From Callipepla californica brunnescens (taxonomy: Eukaryota; Chordata; Aves; Galliformes; Odontophoridae): a stretch of 64,000 nt of DNA. The notes beneath the pieces were generated by a model, which worked only from the letters and a program-made list of their open reading frames with translations, made no database searches and had not been told where the DNA came from. The stretch covers positions 24,620,437-24,684,436 of the forward strand of contig JALIRH010000002.1 in NCBI GenBank assembly GCA_023055505.1, in the 5' to 3' direction. This document shows, piece by piece, positions 35,801 through 50,733 of the stretch. Position 1 is the first letter of the stretch; every line of letters starts with the position of its first letter. A program made the translations under genes and the position numbers.

Positions 35801-38464
35801 CTCCAGCAACGCTCGGCAGTGTCAGCGGGTGCCGGTTTTTCTGCGTGGAGAAGATCAGCGACACCTCCGTGCACTCTGAAGCGATTGTGTCAGACTGTTC
35901 CTCTGCTGCCGTCTGTCACACAGCAGCAACATGTCTTGGAATATTGGTGGGAAGGGTCAGCCTCTACCGCCATACCACCAATATCCACCTCTGACGTTGT
36001 GGGCCAGCATAGGAAAATAGAAGACCCTCCTATGAGAGCAGTGGCTCTTAGGTTCATAGATACGTTAGGTTGGAAAGGACCTACAAGATCATCTAGTCCA
36101 ACCATCCTCCCACCACCATCCCTACCCACCAAGCTACTAAATCAAATCCCTCAGCACCTCATCTAAACGCTTCTTGAACAGCGCTAGGGACGGTGCCTCA
36201 ACCACCTCCCTAGGCAGGCCATTCCAGTGCCTGACCACTCTCTCAGAGAAAAAAATTTTCCTCAAATCTAATCTAAATGTTCCCCAGCGCAACTTGTGGC
36301 CATTCCCTCTCGTCCTGTCATTAGTTATCTGGGAGAAGAGGCTCTTGAATCACATCCCCTCTCACTCAGCACCAGAATTTCCTTCCCAATTGCATGTTTT
36401 TGTTGATTAAATATATATATATATATAGTTGGAAATGAAAACAAAATCTAATAACATAGCCCAGTTTTAAACGGTTGTGATTAATGCCCAAAAAACATGT
36501 TATGCAGATTGCAACGTCCGGAAGTTCATATTTCAATTAGATTTTTAATTATCCTATTATGTTTTCCATTTTCCAGTCATCTGAGACTGAAATTTTTCCA
36601 TTTCACAGTTTTGATCTGTACCACGCTTGTATCAATTTATCATTTTGAGGCCCATTCCCACCATAAGAAGTAGCTTTTAAAAAATTCAAAGAAATCCATG
36701 CAGGCGTAAAGAAGGAAACAGTGCCAGAGGCAGAATTAGACACAAGAAAAGCAAACAATACAACTATAGCTACTGCAGGAATGTGCCCAGGTGCTACAGT
36801 AGGAGATTTCTGTGCCAAGAGCAAGGAACAATAAGAACCTGTGGTAAAAAACAGTAGCAGCTCCCTACGTCAAAATCAGGAAATGGTTTCAGATTGAAAA
36901 ACTTGGAGGAAAACTTGAGCAAACATTAACAAATTGAATGCAGGTATGAGGAAGGTGCATTACCTTGCATTCCGAGTGTTCAGTCATATCGTCAGAAGTG
37001 TGCCTTTGTCAGAGAGTTAGAGAAGTGTACAAGGAAACACTTGGTAAATGCAACAGAAAAACATTCTGAAATGCTGCAGGAATAATGCAACCTTTCTGTT
37101 TGACATCCATGTAAATGTTATGGAACATTTTCCCGAGTTATTTATGCGGCTCCTGAAGAAAGAAGTGTGGAGACCACAAGGCCATCTTGAGAGGATATTT
37201 TCATTTGCACATGATAATGCACGTGATAATGTGAGACTATTGTTTATCAACCAAATTTTAATCTTTACAACAAAATCTACTAGACTTGACACCAAGTGAT
37301 TAGAGTTGTATATCGCACCTTAGACATTACCAGTATATATTCATTTTTACATATTATCAATCTGCTTCAAAGCAGTCAGTCCTTAACAAGTTTATCATTA
37401 TACACATGTTAGTAGAGAGATTGCAGTACACGAGGGGATACCCTGTCTGGCACTGATGGCTCTGCTCCTCCCTGGTGTAAGTGCTGGGTGCACATAACCA
37501 GAACTGCAGCACATCTTTTCTGTCCCCTCCCACACGTGTGGCATCTTTCTAATTTATAAGACAGTGCAATTCCAGCTCTCAGTGTTGTGCATTTTCAGAC
37601 CACTTACCACAGTGAGTTGATGGTGGTGGTGCAGGCCCTGCTTTCAGCTTGTGCCCTCATTTCCAAGGCCTTCACTTCCATTCCATGCTAAAGCTGAATC
37701 TCACAAGCAGCAGCAGCTCGTCTTAGCATGTGGCTCCCTTAAGTTCCCATAACAAGTTGGTAACATGCCCAACAGGCCTCACACAGTTAACCAAACCCCT
37801 GTGGCATTCCATTAGCACTAGTACTCATGCAAAGTTACCTATACAGCTATAAGAGCACTCGAGAAGGAGGCAGAACAAAGTAATGTTAAAGTCAGGTCAG
37901 TTGAGTCTGTTGTCACTCGTGCTCCAGGAGCCTGCTTTAGCCGATTGGAAGAAATAGCTCCACCTGGTGTACCAAGAAAGAACACAATTTTGATTACTAC
38001 CACAGGATGGAGCACTTCACGGTTTTGTTCAGTAGAATGAGAATAAACAACAAAATAAATGCATCAGTACAGTGGAGATGAAAATTTCCACCATATATAA
38101 ATTAGAACAATCATAGTAATGCATGGCTTATGATTGGCTTTCATGGAAAGCTGCTAATTCATTATCTCCTATTTTTCAAAAGCTGGGTGAGAAGCCATTT
38201 GCTGCAGTGAGCGCAGATTACATTTACAGGTAAAGTTCTTTGATTGCTCATTACAAGAATTTGTACCACAACACAGGAAACCTTTAAGCTTGTCTTCACA
38301 CATTTTTGTATTCTTGCACTTAGAAAACATCCTTTGCTTTTACATTCTTCTCTCTTACTCAAAACATTAACTTCTTAATTCACGTGATGCTTTCAATCAA
38401 TACATTTGGTTTTGATCCGACTTTGACAGAACAGTCAAAAATAACCAAGGGTTAGAAATAAGTA
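35800..38464. other. Intergenic region between E2F5 and LRRCC1
   Basis: About 2.6 kb between the E2F5 promoter and the LRRCC1 3' end. It holds one CR1 fragment (about 36051-36347) and an (AT)n run at 36409-36426. I see no further gene. Confidence 0.6.
36051..36347 (-). mobile_element. CR1 LINE 3' fragment
   Basis: GTTCATAGATACGTTAGGTT, GGAAAGGACCTACAAGATCA and TCTAGTCCAACCATCCTCCC mark the 3' end of a CR1 lying on the minus strand. The body continues through CCATTCCAGTGCCTGACCAC. It is the same subfamily as the copies at about 55880 and 56549. Confidence 0.92.
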
Positions 38465-38470
38465 TTTATT
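38465..38470 (-). terminator. LRRCC1: Candidate LRRCC1 poly(A) signal
   Basis: TTTATT on plus reads AATAAA on the LRRCC1 strand, 185 bp past the stop codon at 38655. It is the best-placed canonical hexamer, giving a short 3' UTR. Confidence 0.65.
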
Positions 38471-38654
38471 ATAAAAATACTGTACAAGTATTTGTCTGAT
38501 TCCCAAATCTTCAAAATTCTACACAAAATTTATTCTCTAGAAGCACGTTAAATCAAACAAGAAAAAATAGCACTGTAGTACATTTGTTAAAATTGATACT
38601 CTTTTTAGCGTATATATTAACAAAGAACAACTCCCAAGTGTAAGACATAAGGCT

Positions 38655-41600
38655 TCACAGATCGTGCTGAATGTCACTCAACACATATGAAATCCGTCTT
38701 ATTTTCTCTTCCATGGCTTTTTTATTGTTTGCTGTTTCTTGCAGAAGCTGACGCATTTCTTCTTCAACGTAGCGAACCTGAAAGCATATAGAGATCAAAT
38801 AATCAAACAAACAAATACAGATCTAACTTTTCCTTAACACTGCCAACAAATACACTTGCCAATTATGTGGGAATAAGAATTATGGGAACTTCTCCACAGT
38901 GCAGTGACGGAGCACTGGCACAGCTGCACAGAGAGGTGGTGGAGTCTCCTTCTCTGGAGATGTTCAGGACCCTCCTGGATGCCTACCTGTGCAACCTGGG
39001 CTAGGGAGCTGCTTTGGCAGGGGGTTGGACTCCATGATCTCTAGAGGTCCCTTCCAACCCTACAGTTTTGAGGTTCTGTGATTTTTAATTCTGATTAAAG
39101 ATATAGGAGTAAAGAATCTATGTTTTAAACTTCATATTATGGAAAACATTTTTTTTTTTAATGTAGTGACAATCCAAAGTGAAAAATACTTTCTCAAGGA
39201 GATAGAAAAAAACACCACAAATAGACAGGGCAGGACAAACAGCTTCTAAATCAGAAAAAACAAAGTCAATTTTAGAAGGCATCAGATATTTAAATAAGTA
39301 TTACAATTTTCCCAGTGAACAGCACTCACAGTAGCATTATTTTAATTAAAAATGTAATAAAAGTATTAGTAGGAGATTGCTATGAATGTAAAAACTTGAA
39401 CATCTACTACATAGAAAAAACACCCCTTGTCACAGCAGTACAGAATGCAATACACAGCAAGAACATTAACTGTTAACACAGACATATGCAATCTTAAAGG
39501 AATGTCTGGTATAATAAACATTCCTTATCTACACAGGCAAGAATAATGGGAAGGTGTCAACTAGTGACAGCCACATCATGAGCAACTTTACTTGCTTCGC
39601 TACAAGAACCTCACAACAGGACAGTTCCAGGTATTTTCTTACTGTGCAAAGATGGAGTAATACACTAGGGCTGTTTCCATCAAGTGATCAGCTAAACTGA
39701 TGGAAATCTGTGATTTTAAGCCACTACAACTGCTCTTAGTAGCTGTAGAATAAAATGCAAAATAAACATATTAATTTGGTATTGAAATTACCTTTTCATT
39801 TGCTGCTTCAATTTGTTTTTCCTTCTCATTTGCCAGCTGCACTATTTCTGCTTCATGAGCTGCCAACACTGACTCAAGTTGTTTTCTATAAGCATCATCC
39901 AATTCATGAAGCTTTTCCACGGCAATCCTAAATAATAATAATAATAATAAAAACTTACATTCTTGCAAAGAAACAAGAATATAAAATATTTTGCTTTGCC
40001 CAATTCTGTCTCTGATAAGTTACTAACAACATAAGCACAAGGACAATTATTTCAATATCTAGATTCAGAAGATATTTTGTTTTCACAAGCACACATTCTA
40101 GTTCTATGCACCATACTTAGGCCTTCTGGCATTCCTCTTAGCAGAAGTATTTAATCACTTTTAGCTGAAACATTTAATCAGTAGAATAAAATAAAAAGAT
40201 ACAGACTTGCTAACGTTAACGTGGCTCAGAGCTCCATGTTTTCAAGCATAGGCTTAGCATACTTTTGATTTCTGAAGGCAAATACAGTACGTGATCCTAT
40301 AGATTGCCTCTGGGTCTATGTTTCACACAAACAAGAGAGTCTACATCACAGAACTAAAGCATTTATCTGATTCCATGCAAATTCTGCTTTTGAGGGGATG
40401 ATTCTAAAATATGCATTAGTAGAAAACACAGCAATTTATTCCACTACAGAACTCATTTGCATCAACATTCTGAAACAAAGCAATTTTTTTCAGGAAAAAC
40501 TTCACTTTTACTTCTGATTTTCCAGCCACTCCAAAACCTACACCACTTGAGGTGTGGTTGGTGTGTTTTTGTTGTGGATCTTGATGTTTTTTTAAAATGA
40601 AATTGACTACCAAGGTATTTTCTTTCATATATTAATGACGACCTTCCTTAAGCACAATTAATGTGTTTCATTTAAAAATATAAAGCAAAAAATTGAAGTC
40701 ATGCTAGCACGTTCCTTCAACAACAAAGGGGTTATTACTCATAGTAAAGGTGCAGATTTATCTAACTAGTCTTTTCTTATGAACAGCTGGGAGGGAGGAA
40801 GAAAAACAAGAGAAAAGAGCCAAGGAATAAATAAAAAATCCTAATAACAATATAAGTTCATCACAGGCAGTGGTCTACCCTATGTCTCTGAAGTGCCATA
40901 TGTCTATAAAACAACTGAGCATCATCTAAGTCCGTGATTGTTTTTGGGGTACGAATATTTGTTTTTTTCTATAAGTTTATTAGTGGTTCCTCAAAAACAT
41001 TAACATTACATGAGGAATAATAAAATAAATTGAAAATCTTCTATCACTTGTGTGGGAGGAGAGTGAGAGATAACTTTTAAGTACCCAGTCAGACTTAAAT
41101 ATTTATTATCATTGTTAACATTTATCCTAGGCTGTGATAAGTACTGTGGATCCCTCCTCAGTTTGCTAGGTATGTGCACACTGTATTTACATAATTCTGA
41201 CAGATATTACTAAAGTGCTGTGGCCTCTTCCCTACACTCAAGTGTCAGCTACAGCTGCTTGGCTTGAACTTGATAAACCAACAGCTCTAAGCATCCTGAT
41301 AGCGAACAAGAAGGTTGACAGGCTCATCTTCATGGAAATGCCACTTACACTCTGTGAGACTGCCTCATGTGTATGAGCATCTTCAGTGTCTGACTCCAGA
41401 CAGCACAAATGATGACTGCAAACAAATCCCTATCACAGAGAAGTAAACCAAAAGCAGTGCAGTGAAGTAAGCGTACTTGGGGGCAGGCTCTAATTTTTAG
41501 CTATACTCCAATTCTCTTTGAAAAGTTTTAAGGACAAATGATGCAAATAAATACTGGGTTTGTGCAGTAAAATCACTTGTAGAGCAAGAGTTACTTCTAC

Positions 41601-44600
41601 TTACGGTTTCCTGGAAATGGGATCACTGATTACTCACCAAGGGCATTCTGTCACTGTAACATTTTTGTATGTTTGTGCAGCTCTGTATTAATTAAGCAGT
41701 CACAAAATAACCTATTAATGTTAAGGTTTTCACCTCTGAGCTTGAAGACTTTTATTTCTCTCTTCAATCAGTTTCTTCTCTTTCATATCAAAGCTCTCCT
41801 TCATCTGTTTAACTTGTACCTCCAGCTGGCTTAATAGTTCTTCTTTACCATGCCACTTCTTTTTCAATGCACTGAAAACAAGATGTGCATGTACATCATT
41901 CCACTTCTTAGGACAGAAAAAGCTTTAATGTTTCCAGTTTTCCACATTTCTGTGAGTTTTAATAGCAAGGAAGTACTCTATGAACAAAAAATACAACTTC
42001 ATGGAACTACTGTAAATAATTATGATCCCAAAAAATTACTGCCCACAGTATGCATCACCTGTGCGCTTTCTTGAAGTCATCAAGTTCTACTTCTTTTTCT
42101 TCTAACCGTAGCTTTAACTGCTCTTTTCTTTCATTTTGCTTTTCTAGCTTTTCTATAAGCTCTTCGAATTCAGCAGCTTTTTCATCCAACCGTACCTGAA
42201 AAAGCTGATTTTCTTCTTGCTGTTTTCTAATTTGTTTATCTCTTTCTTGTAAGCCCTTCAGAAGATAAATATTTCAGAATACAAAAGCATATATTTTAAG
42301 AGTAACAATAAAGTTCAAGTAAAATATATGTTTAGCCTATGCTAAACAGAATTAAAGCAGACTGACATGATTAATAAGTCTCTGACAGAGATGGAATGGA
42401 ATAAACTGAACAAGACATAGTAGCTGGATTGTTAGAATAATGATTGACAAAAGCAGAATAAGTATCTATGTGGTAAAATAAACCTGCAACAAAATCCCCG
42501 CATGATTAGAAAAAACAATGAAGAATTACAACATCCTAGCTTTTCTCTCTCAAAATCATTATCAACAATAACTGAGGCAAAGCTGAAGTCTTCATATAAG
42601 TGTGGTTCAAAGAGAGATTCAGTGAACATCTCTGTTGAAATAGGGCTCTCTTCTGCTCTCAATGAAATCAGTTCCCACAGACAGCTTGACTGCACTTTGA
42701 GTTAGTAAAACTAGGAGTGCAGAGCCATGTCTCCATTAGAGCTGTTACAATAACTTTCATTACAAGTGTTAATGTTACATAAAAACAAACTGTGACACAT
42801 CCAACTTACTTCTTTTAATCTCCTAATTGTCTCTGTCTGATCATCCACTATTTTGGTTTTAATCCGTATAGCATCACTGTCCTGTTCCTTCTGCTTTTTT
42901 AACATTTCCATCTCGTTTGTTAAAACCTCAATTTTTGCCTCCAGTTTTCCCCGATCTTGAGAGAGGTGAGCTCCTAGATAGTACAGGACATTTATATACT
43001 ACAGTAATCAGTTTACAGATAACTTCAGGATGTCAGAGGTAAAGAAACAACGATCTCACACAAACATCATCATTAAGCCCACTATAAACACCACAATCTG
43101 TAAATGCTTAAAAAAAGGCAGAACTGAAGGCTAGTATTTTACCCAAAGAAAACTTCTCTAACAAAAAATGAGTACTAATTTACCAATGCTTATATAACAT
43201 TACAGCATTTTGACATTTTGTGCACACACAATAACTGTGCTCACATCTCACCATCGCTGTTAGAGTCCCTATAAATGGCCCACATACTACAGTAGTATTT
43301 TTCCACATCATCCTTACAATTGGGTAAAAATCAACAAGATAAAGAGATCCTGTCATACTTACAGGTTTATTGGGATATTTACTTGAAAAGTATCATACTG
43401 AACACCAGCAGTTTTACTGCAATACATATAATAACGTGTGTGCTTTACCCTGTTGCGCCAACTCCTGCCCCCATATTTTCCTTTCCATCTTTAATCCATC
43501 AATTACAGATTCTTGAGCGGTCAGCTGAGAAAGAAGTTTTCCATTTTCCTTTTTCAGAAGTTCCACTTGACCAGCCTTCTCTTTGTCCTGCTCAATCACA
43601 GTTTCAAGCTCCTCAGTTCGACTCTGTACGAAAGAACATGGAAAAATAAAGAAACATCCTTTAGAACAAGTATTCAAAATCTCAAATCAATGCTCATCAG
43701 GTAGGGAAGTTAAAATCTCATTTGATGCATATTAGTAAACTGAAGAACATTCTGCTTGCATAGAAACTTCCACATCCATATTCCAAAATCTGAGTTTAGA
43801 CCAACCACCAGATCATATATAATCCACTAGTGCTCACAAGGCAAAGAGTGCACATTCTCTGAAGATATGAATGACTCTGGATTTTGCAGAATAGACAACA
43901 TATCTCTTGTAATAAATGAGGAGGAGATACAAGAATAAAAGCTGATGTGGGTTACTCTGCTTTCATGCAAAAGGAAATATACATCTTTCACTGAATCTAG
44001 GTGGTATGGAATGGTTACATTTTGGACAAAGTATTAAAATAAAACAAAAAACCCAACCCAAACAGAAATATAGTGAAAGAAGTACCTTCAGGTTTGCTGT
44101 GGTTTCCTGATTTGATTTTATTAATTCTGCAATCTTTGCTTTCTGTTCTTTCACTATACTTGTCAGGTCTTGGATCAGAACTGTCATCTCTTTTTCCTTT
44201 TGCTCAAACTGAAAGAGGGCCTGCTGATGTTCAGCTAGATCGGCAGCAACGTTTTCAAAATCCTCTTGTACCTAAAATTTGATAAGAACTCTTGAAAAAC
44301 GTTCTCCTTTGAAAAAAGTGCAAACAATAAAACGACATCTCATTTTTCACATAAAAGTGGAATTTAAGTTGAGCAACATGATGTGAAACAATGAACACCT
44401 GAAGCTGATTTTCTGCCAGTTTAGTTTTAATCATTTATATCTGAAAGTAATAGTAACTACTCAGATGAATCCCTCAAACAAACACGTGAAGAATCAAAAA
44501 AACAAAGCCCATTTAAGAGCACTACAACTCTGTCTAGTTTGAGATTAAATGTTCTCTTACCTCTTTAAACCTTTTTGCCTCAACAGTTAAAGCTAACCGG

Positions 44601-46748
44601 AATTCATCTTCTAACTCTGTATACTTCTGATTTAACACATTAATTTTCTCCTGAAAGTCTTTAACACGCTGTTCATGCCTCTGCTCCTCTTTAGCCAATT
44701 CTTTTGACACAGCATTTTGAAACTCTGGTCCATGTAAAGCAACTCGGGTTTCAAGTTCTTTCCTGGAGTTATCAAATACATACAAGAACACAGAGAAAAG
44801 ACCTACAGTATGTGACAATGCTACTTCAGCTGATTTCCTTATAAAAAAGGACAGTAAATCATATAATGAAGGGGATTCATTCCTTAGTCTCACTATAAGG
44901 CTTCAGTCTTCCATGGCTATGGCCCTTGGTTGAGGAAAAGTGTGTTGACTACTATTAAGAAGTCCAGAGAAAGGAATAGCTTTACTTTTTAATTCAAACA
45001 TTCATAGGAATATTTTATCATTCCCTTGGTTTTAATGTTTGTTTGCTTTCCTGGTAGTGCAGAATCAAAGAGTAGGAAGATATGGGAATCAGGAAAGCCA
45101 CTGTATAGCCAGATACTCTCTTTTTCTTCTCTTCCCTTATCCAGTAATTGCTATTTCCCACTTAGACCCAACTGCAATGAGGCCCTAAAGAGCTCCAGGA
45201 TATGCCTCCATTCAAGATGGTGGCACAGCCATAAGAGAAAGATGAAACAGAACGTACTTTAAGACTATTCTGTCCATCTGCTTTAAAGAACAAAATCTGT
45301 CTGCCATCTTTCATGTTACACTTTTTGAGGATTTTTAATGGAATAACATAAAACTCAAAACACAGCTATCACATTCTTCCCATCTTAACCCGCAGTTATT
45401 TTGGTATTTGAATACGTTTATGCTTGAAGCTAAGCAAGTGTTATCAGCTTATTTTATCAATAAGCTTCGTCACATAGCAGCATACCAGAAAGAACTAGCT
45501 GTTTTACATGCACATTTATTTGACTGTATTAGCTCAATAATACAGAGCTCATGTTCAAATTTTCCTCAACAAATAAATAAATAAATAAATTTCTGAGAGG
45601 AGAGAGGAAAACAGCCAATCAAGCCACCCTCCCAAACTAATAAACTAATGCAAGATGCTACAGAAGCCAACATACTGGGGGATTACTTTGTATTACTGAA
45701 GTACACACACATGTATATATGGAGACACACACATACACGAACCTTCAGACAATAATGCAAATGTGATTTCAGTTTTACTTGATTATTTCCTGATTAAAGA
45801 CCATAAAATAACTTAAGATCCTCCACATAATTATCAGGAACGTATCCAAAGAAAGACAAGAACATTTGCCTACAAGGACTTGCAAATCAGGAGTCTAAAA
45901 GCTATGAAGACCTTTTTAAATGAGATCAAAAACGCGAAGGAAGAAATCTACATATTTTAAAGAACACCTTTCCCATAAAAACAGCCACCCACACTTGGCA
46001 GAGCACATTCAAAACATGTCTGCAATACTAATATATTCTATTTTGTTTTCACAGCAAGTTAATAGAGATCCCATACCTTTGTTCTCGTTCTTTTAATATA
46101 AGAAGTTCATGTAGCTGTTTTACCTTCTCCCTCTGCTGTCGAAGAGATACTCGAAGTAACTGTAATTCTCTTTCGTTTGCTGATGCTTTCAGCTCTGCTT
46201 CTTGCACCTGCTTCATCTGTATATAATCACAAAAACAAGAGGGACAAGATTCTTAAAACCGTTACCTACCTTCATGACTTGTATCAAAATGTAAAACAGG
46301 TGCTTCAATAACAGTTTTGCACATGCCATTACATTTAAATCATGCTCCAAAACTAGCAGTAATTTTCACAAAGTTTTATGCAGTTTTATAATGCTACCTA
46401 GCCCACAAAAAGGCTTTTTTAAACTTAGTATACTGTTGTAGTTGCAGAAACTTAATGCTGAATGTTTAAATATAAGCATTAACTTCCCACAAAACAAAGA
46501 TCAACTAGCTTTCACCAACAAAGGACATCTACTTAATTTATAAGGAAGAAGAAACTGCCCAGCATAAATAGGACAAGAATATTTGTAGAATGATTTCCTC
46601 AGTCATAAGCTCTCATATTCTAACACTTGTACTGGTTTCAAGCAAAACATTTTAGATAATGTATTTGCCATCTCTATTATTTTTACTCACTCAAAGTACA
46701 AAACCTGCATCTTACAGTTCAAAGTTGGTGAACAGTTTCTCTCTAGTG

Positions 46749-46787
<39 letters not shown>

Positions 46788-49700
46788 TCATTACAAACAG
46801 CAGATGGCATACTCCACTTTCTCCATGAAGCATTCATCCAGAATTCCATTTTACAATCTAAAGCCTTTTACATAGGAAAGTGTTTTTTTCTGACATGGCA
46901 AGCCAGAAAAAACATGACAACTGTAAAAATAAGATTTTCATAGAATCACAGGGGTTGGAAGGGACCTCTAGAGATCATCGAGTCCAACTCCCTGCCAAAG
47001 CAGGTTCCCTACACCAGGTCGCACAGGTAGATGTCCAGGCAGGTCTTGAATATATCCAGAGAAGGAGATTCCACAACCCCCCTGGGCAGCCTGTGCCAGT
47101 GCTCCGTCACCCTCACCATAAAGAATTATTAGATTATTACTCATGAAATAGTAATTCAGAATCAGGACACTCCAGAAGGCTGCAAGTTAGAACAAGCAAC
47201 AGAATCATTAGGTGGTGTTAATGGTGACACTCACATCTCAATTTCTTGCAGAATTCATCTCAATCCCTGCGTGCTCAAGTGGCAAGTGTCAATGACTTAT
47301 CTCCTTTGTCAACCTGTTGTCCTAAGTAAAGCAATGGACTTCGCATAGCTCTCCAGATTTCAGTACTAACAAAATTCTAATCTCTTGGTTTTCCAAAGTA
47401 TCAAAGGTTTGAATGGACTACTCAAGTTTAGTTTATGTGTTAGTTATCTAACCGTAGAATTTGAATGCAATAGAGCCAAGTCAGTTTAATTTCTGGCTCT
47501 CATCAGAAACAGAAAATTCAACCTCCACAAAACAAAGAAAGCAGATCAGAACAAAACTATGTTCTCAATTCCTTTACAATGCTCCCCTTGGCTTGATATT
47601 GAAGGAAGAAAAACAGTAATTAAGGAAAGCAACATAGATTAAAAAAAATAATTATTCCCGATGTTTACTATCAGAATAGGTTACTCTATCTCCTGCCATC
47701 TCTCTTAAGAATACTATGTAAGTACTACTGCCTGTTACAACTTCCACTTTGACAAGATGGAGGTATTCAAAATTAGTACGCTAACTTCAGTTGTATAAAC
47801 ATTACAGTGAGACTTGTGTATGAAGCTCAGTCCCCATGTTCTATGTACTAAGCTGCTACATGAGAAGTTACAGACACATTTCACCATATCCCTGATGTTT
47901 TGTGGATAAAATGAGGCAATTCCCCCTCTAAAATGAATTAAGAAAAAATATTCAAGTTAGAACACTTGCAAATTTACGGAGTACCAGAATAAAACTGTAC
48001 AAATTTAGATGCACAGACACTCAAAACCTTTAAATAATCTAGTCAAATTCCTAAATCCTAACACTGTGGACTGCATACAGATAAGACTATTTAACACTGA
48101 TGGCAGTAAAGGTCTTCAAAAGGAAGCTACCTACCAACCTACTATAAAAAAACTCTGTAAAACATTCAAGAATTCATTAATCTTAAAAGCTGACAAAATA
48201 AATCAAAGGTAAATTAAGCATTAACAATAACTATGTTTCTAGATAATCATGACTACTCTTTGAAACACAATCATTATTTGCCTACAGGACCTTTAAGACA
48301 AGAACAAAGACCTTCTCTTAATAAAAGCTTTGGCAGATAAAAATGGTGACGCTATTATCAAGATGGAGGATACTTCCAAAGTTTAATTACAGGAAAAACA
48401 ATAACTTCAATATCCTAGTATGTTTGGGTTTTTTTTTTCATTGAAAATATCATCTACACCAAATCACTAAATTTAGTACCTTCTGAAGTGACAAAAAAAC
48501 AACAGCAAAACAAATAAACTGAAGGCTACCTCTAGACTGGCAGAGCTCCAGGGTATTTAAAAGTAATGAGAAAAGTGGAAGAGCCACTCAGGTTCCTGAA
48601 AAAGGCTTCTAGCACTATCTTGGTTATGTCTGAACCGCGAGTGTGCACAGGCGAGTGACATGACACATGAACTACAGCACAATTACACTCTTAAAGATGC
48701 ATCTGGAGATAAAAAGCTGTAAACAAGTACTAGGCACTTGTTTTTAGGGAATTTGACTCTATAAGGGAACCCAGAATGGAGAGTGGTTAACTTCTAACTG
48801 GAATGGCACTGGTAGCTCGGTTGTCAGTACACTCCCCAGTTCTCTCTGTTTTCCTTTAGGGCATCTGATAGTACTTAGAGTACTGTGCTAGCAGTTCAGA
48901 GACTTTTGAAGATGGATTTATTAAGACATAGTTCCTGTAAGTGGATGAATTCAGAAATACAGGCTGAAATGTGAATATAACCTAACAATAGTAATATAAA
49001 TATTGGAGAGAGCTGCCTTTGACCACTGAAACTTTACCAATGAGCTGTACAGTCAGAAATAGTGGCAGCATTTGTTCCAACACCTTATATATTCATATGC
49101 TACATAAAGTGCTCAGACACTCCATGATCATTAGGTTTTGATTATATATCTGGATGTAAACAAAAAAAAAAAAAAGAAAAAAAAAAGAAAACAAGAACAA
49201 AACATGAGCTTTAACATTAACATTTTGTTCTGGTTGGGAAGTAAGCATCCATTTTGATTAAAATGTTAAACAAAACCACTAGGCTCTGAAGTCTAGTTTT
49301 TATTCACACTTAAGATTATACTGGCCATCCTATCACCATTATATTATTCAGTCAAGAAAAATATTTACCTCTATTGCTCGTTGCTGCAATCTCTGTGTTT
49401 CCACTTTGGATAATGTTTCTTCTAAAGCTTGCATAGCTTTCTGATGCTCTGCTTCTTTATTTTTTGCTTGATTTAACTCATTAGTAAGTCTTTCAGTTTC
49501 ATCTTTCAACTGTTGGACATCTGCTTGCAATCTTGTCTTAACATCTCTCTCTTTCAATATCATTTCCTTTAACCTGAGAAGAAATGCAATGAAGTTGTAT
49601 AAAAAGCATCTTATGCTTCTTTGGTGAATTGTATTATACAATTTTGCATGATATCGTTGCACATAATAATATGCAATATGTAAAATACTAACAAAGCTAT

Positions 49701-50733
49701 GCATAGCACAACTATTTTCACATTCATTTCAAAAGAAAAAAAAAAGCTGAATACAATCTCATAAATAAGTCCTTAAAGAAACTACATTTCAAGTATAAAT
49801 TTGCTTTATATAAAAAACTGTACTTATAATATCAATATGCAATTAGGAAAGATGAACAGAACACATCTCTGAACAAAGTGTTATTCATCAACAACTACAT
49901 TAGAAGGAAAAACTTATGAAAAACAGAAAGAAGCTGTCCAGAACTTGCAAAGATTAGGATGACAGCCTATGCAAAGATATGCTACGTCTGAGCAGTACAG
50001 CATACTGCCTATTGCCCAACTCAGGCCTGCCAGAAACATCTTTGTTCACACAGGAAAAAAGCCAGCTACATGGACAAGTGGAAAAAAAGCTTAGGAACTG
50101 GAAGCATGACATGAGATGAGATACACTTACTAGTGTCTCAGCTTTCTCTGAAAGATCAATCAAAATAGTGATTGTTCAGAAAGCAACAGGTTAGAACCAG
50201 AGTTAAGTGGCACACTGATACTATTCTGAGATATGAAGAGGAAGAATAGGGTACTAAGCACTGACAGATATTCTTGTTTCCCTATGTCTTTTCAAGCAAG
50301 CAGTGATATCCTGTGAGACCTGGTCTAGGGAGCTGCTTTGGCAGCGTGGTTGGACTCAACGATTTCTAGAGGTCCCTTCCAACCCCTACAATTCTGTGAT
50401 TGCCCTGTACTGGATTTAAAGCAGTGCTTCTGAAAGGAATTTTACTAAGTAATACTGAGAGAAGCTCAAGCAATACTTTCCGATGCGTCATTTTCCAAGC
50501 ATACTCTTTAAAGCTATTCTCACCTCCTCAGCCAATAAACTGAAATAATAAGAAAAGAAGATACTACAGCATCAATTTCCCTACCTCTCCGTAGTGTATA
50601 CAGCCATACTCTGAATATTCTTTTCTTCTTTTGCATGTTTCTGTAATTCTTTGATATGTTCTACTAATTTCTTCTCTGCTTGTTCTGCTTTCCACCTTCT
50701 TTCTTTTTCCTGATCAAGTTCCTGAATCAGCAC
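38655..50733 (-). CDS. LRRCC1: LRRCC1 exons 9-19, coiled-coil region
   Basis: Residues 421-1024 are almost continuous heptad-repeat sequence rich in Glu, Lys, Gln and Leu. Examples are VLIQELDQEKERRWKAEQAE at the start, ELEDEFRLALTVEAKRF in exon 12, IWGQELAQQG in exon 14 and KIVDDQTETIRRLKE in exon 15. The C-terminus is RISYVLSDIQHDL. These motifs line up with the human protein in order. Low Pro/Gly content supports an extended rod. Confidence 0.92.

Larger units (their letters stand above)
46217..49368. other. LRRCC1: LRRCC1 intron 10
   Basis: The longest LRRCC1 intron (3.15 kb). It contains a 28-nt poly(A) run (46754-46781), a CR1 fragment (46939-47128) and a second A-rich run near 49160-49195. 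No other gene is visible. Confidence 0.65.
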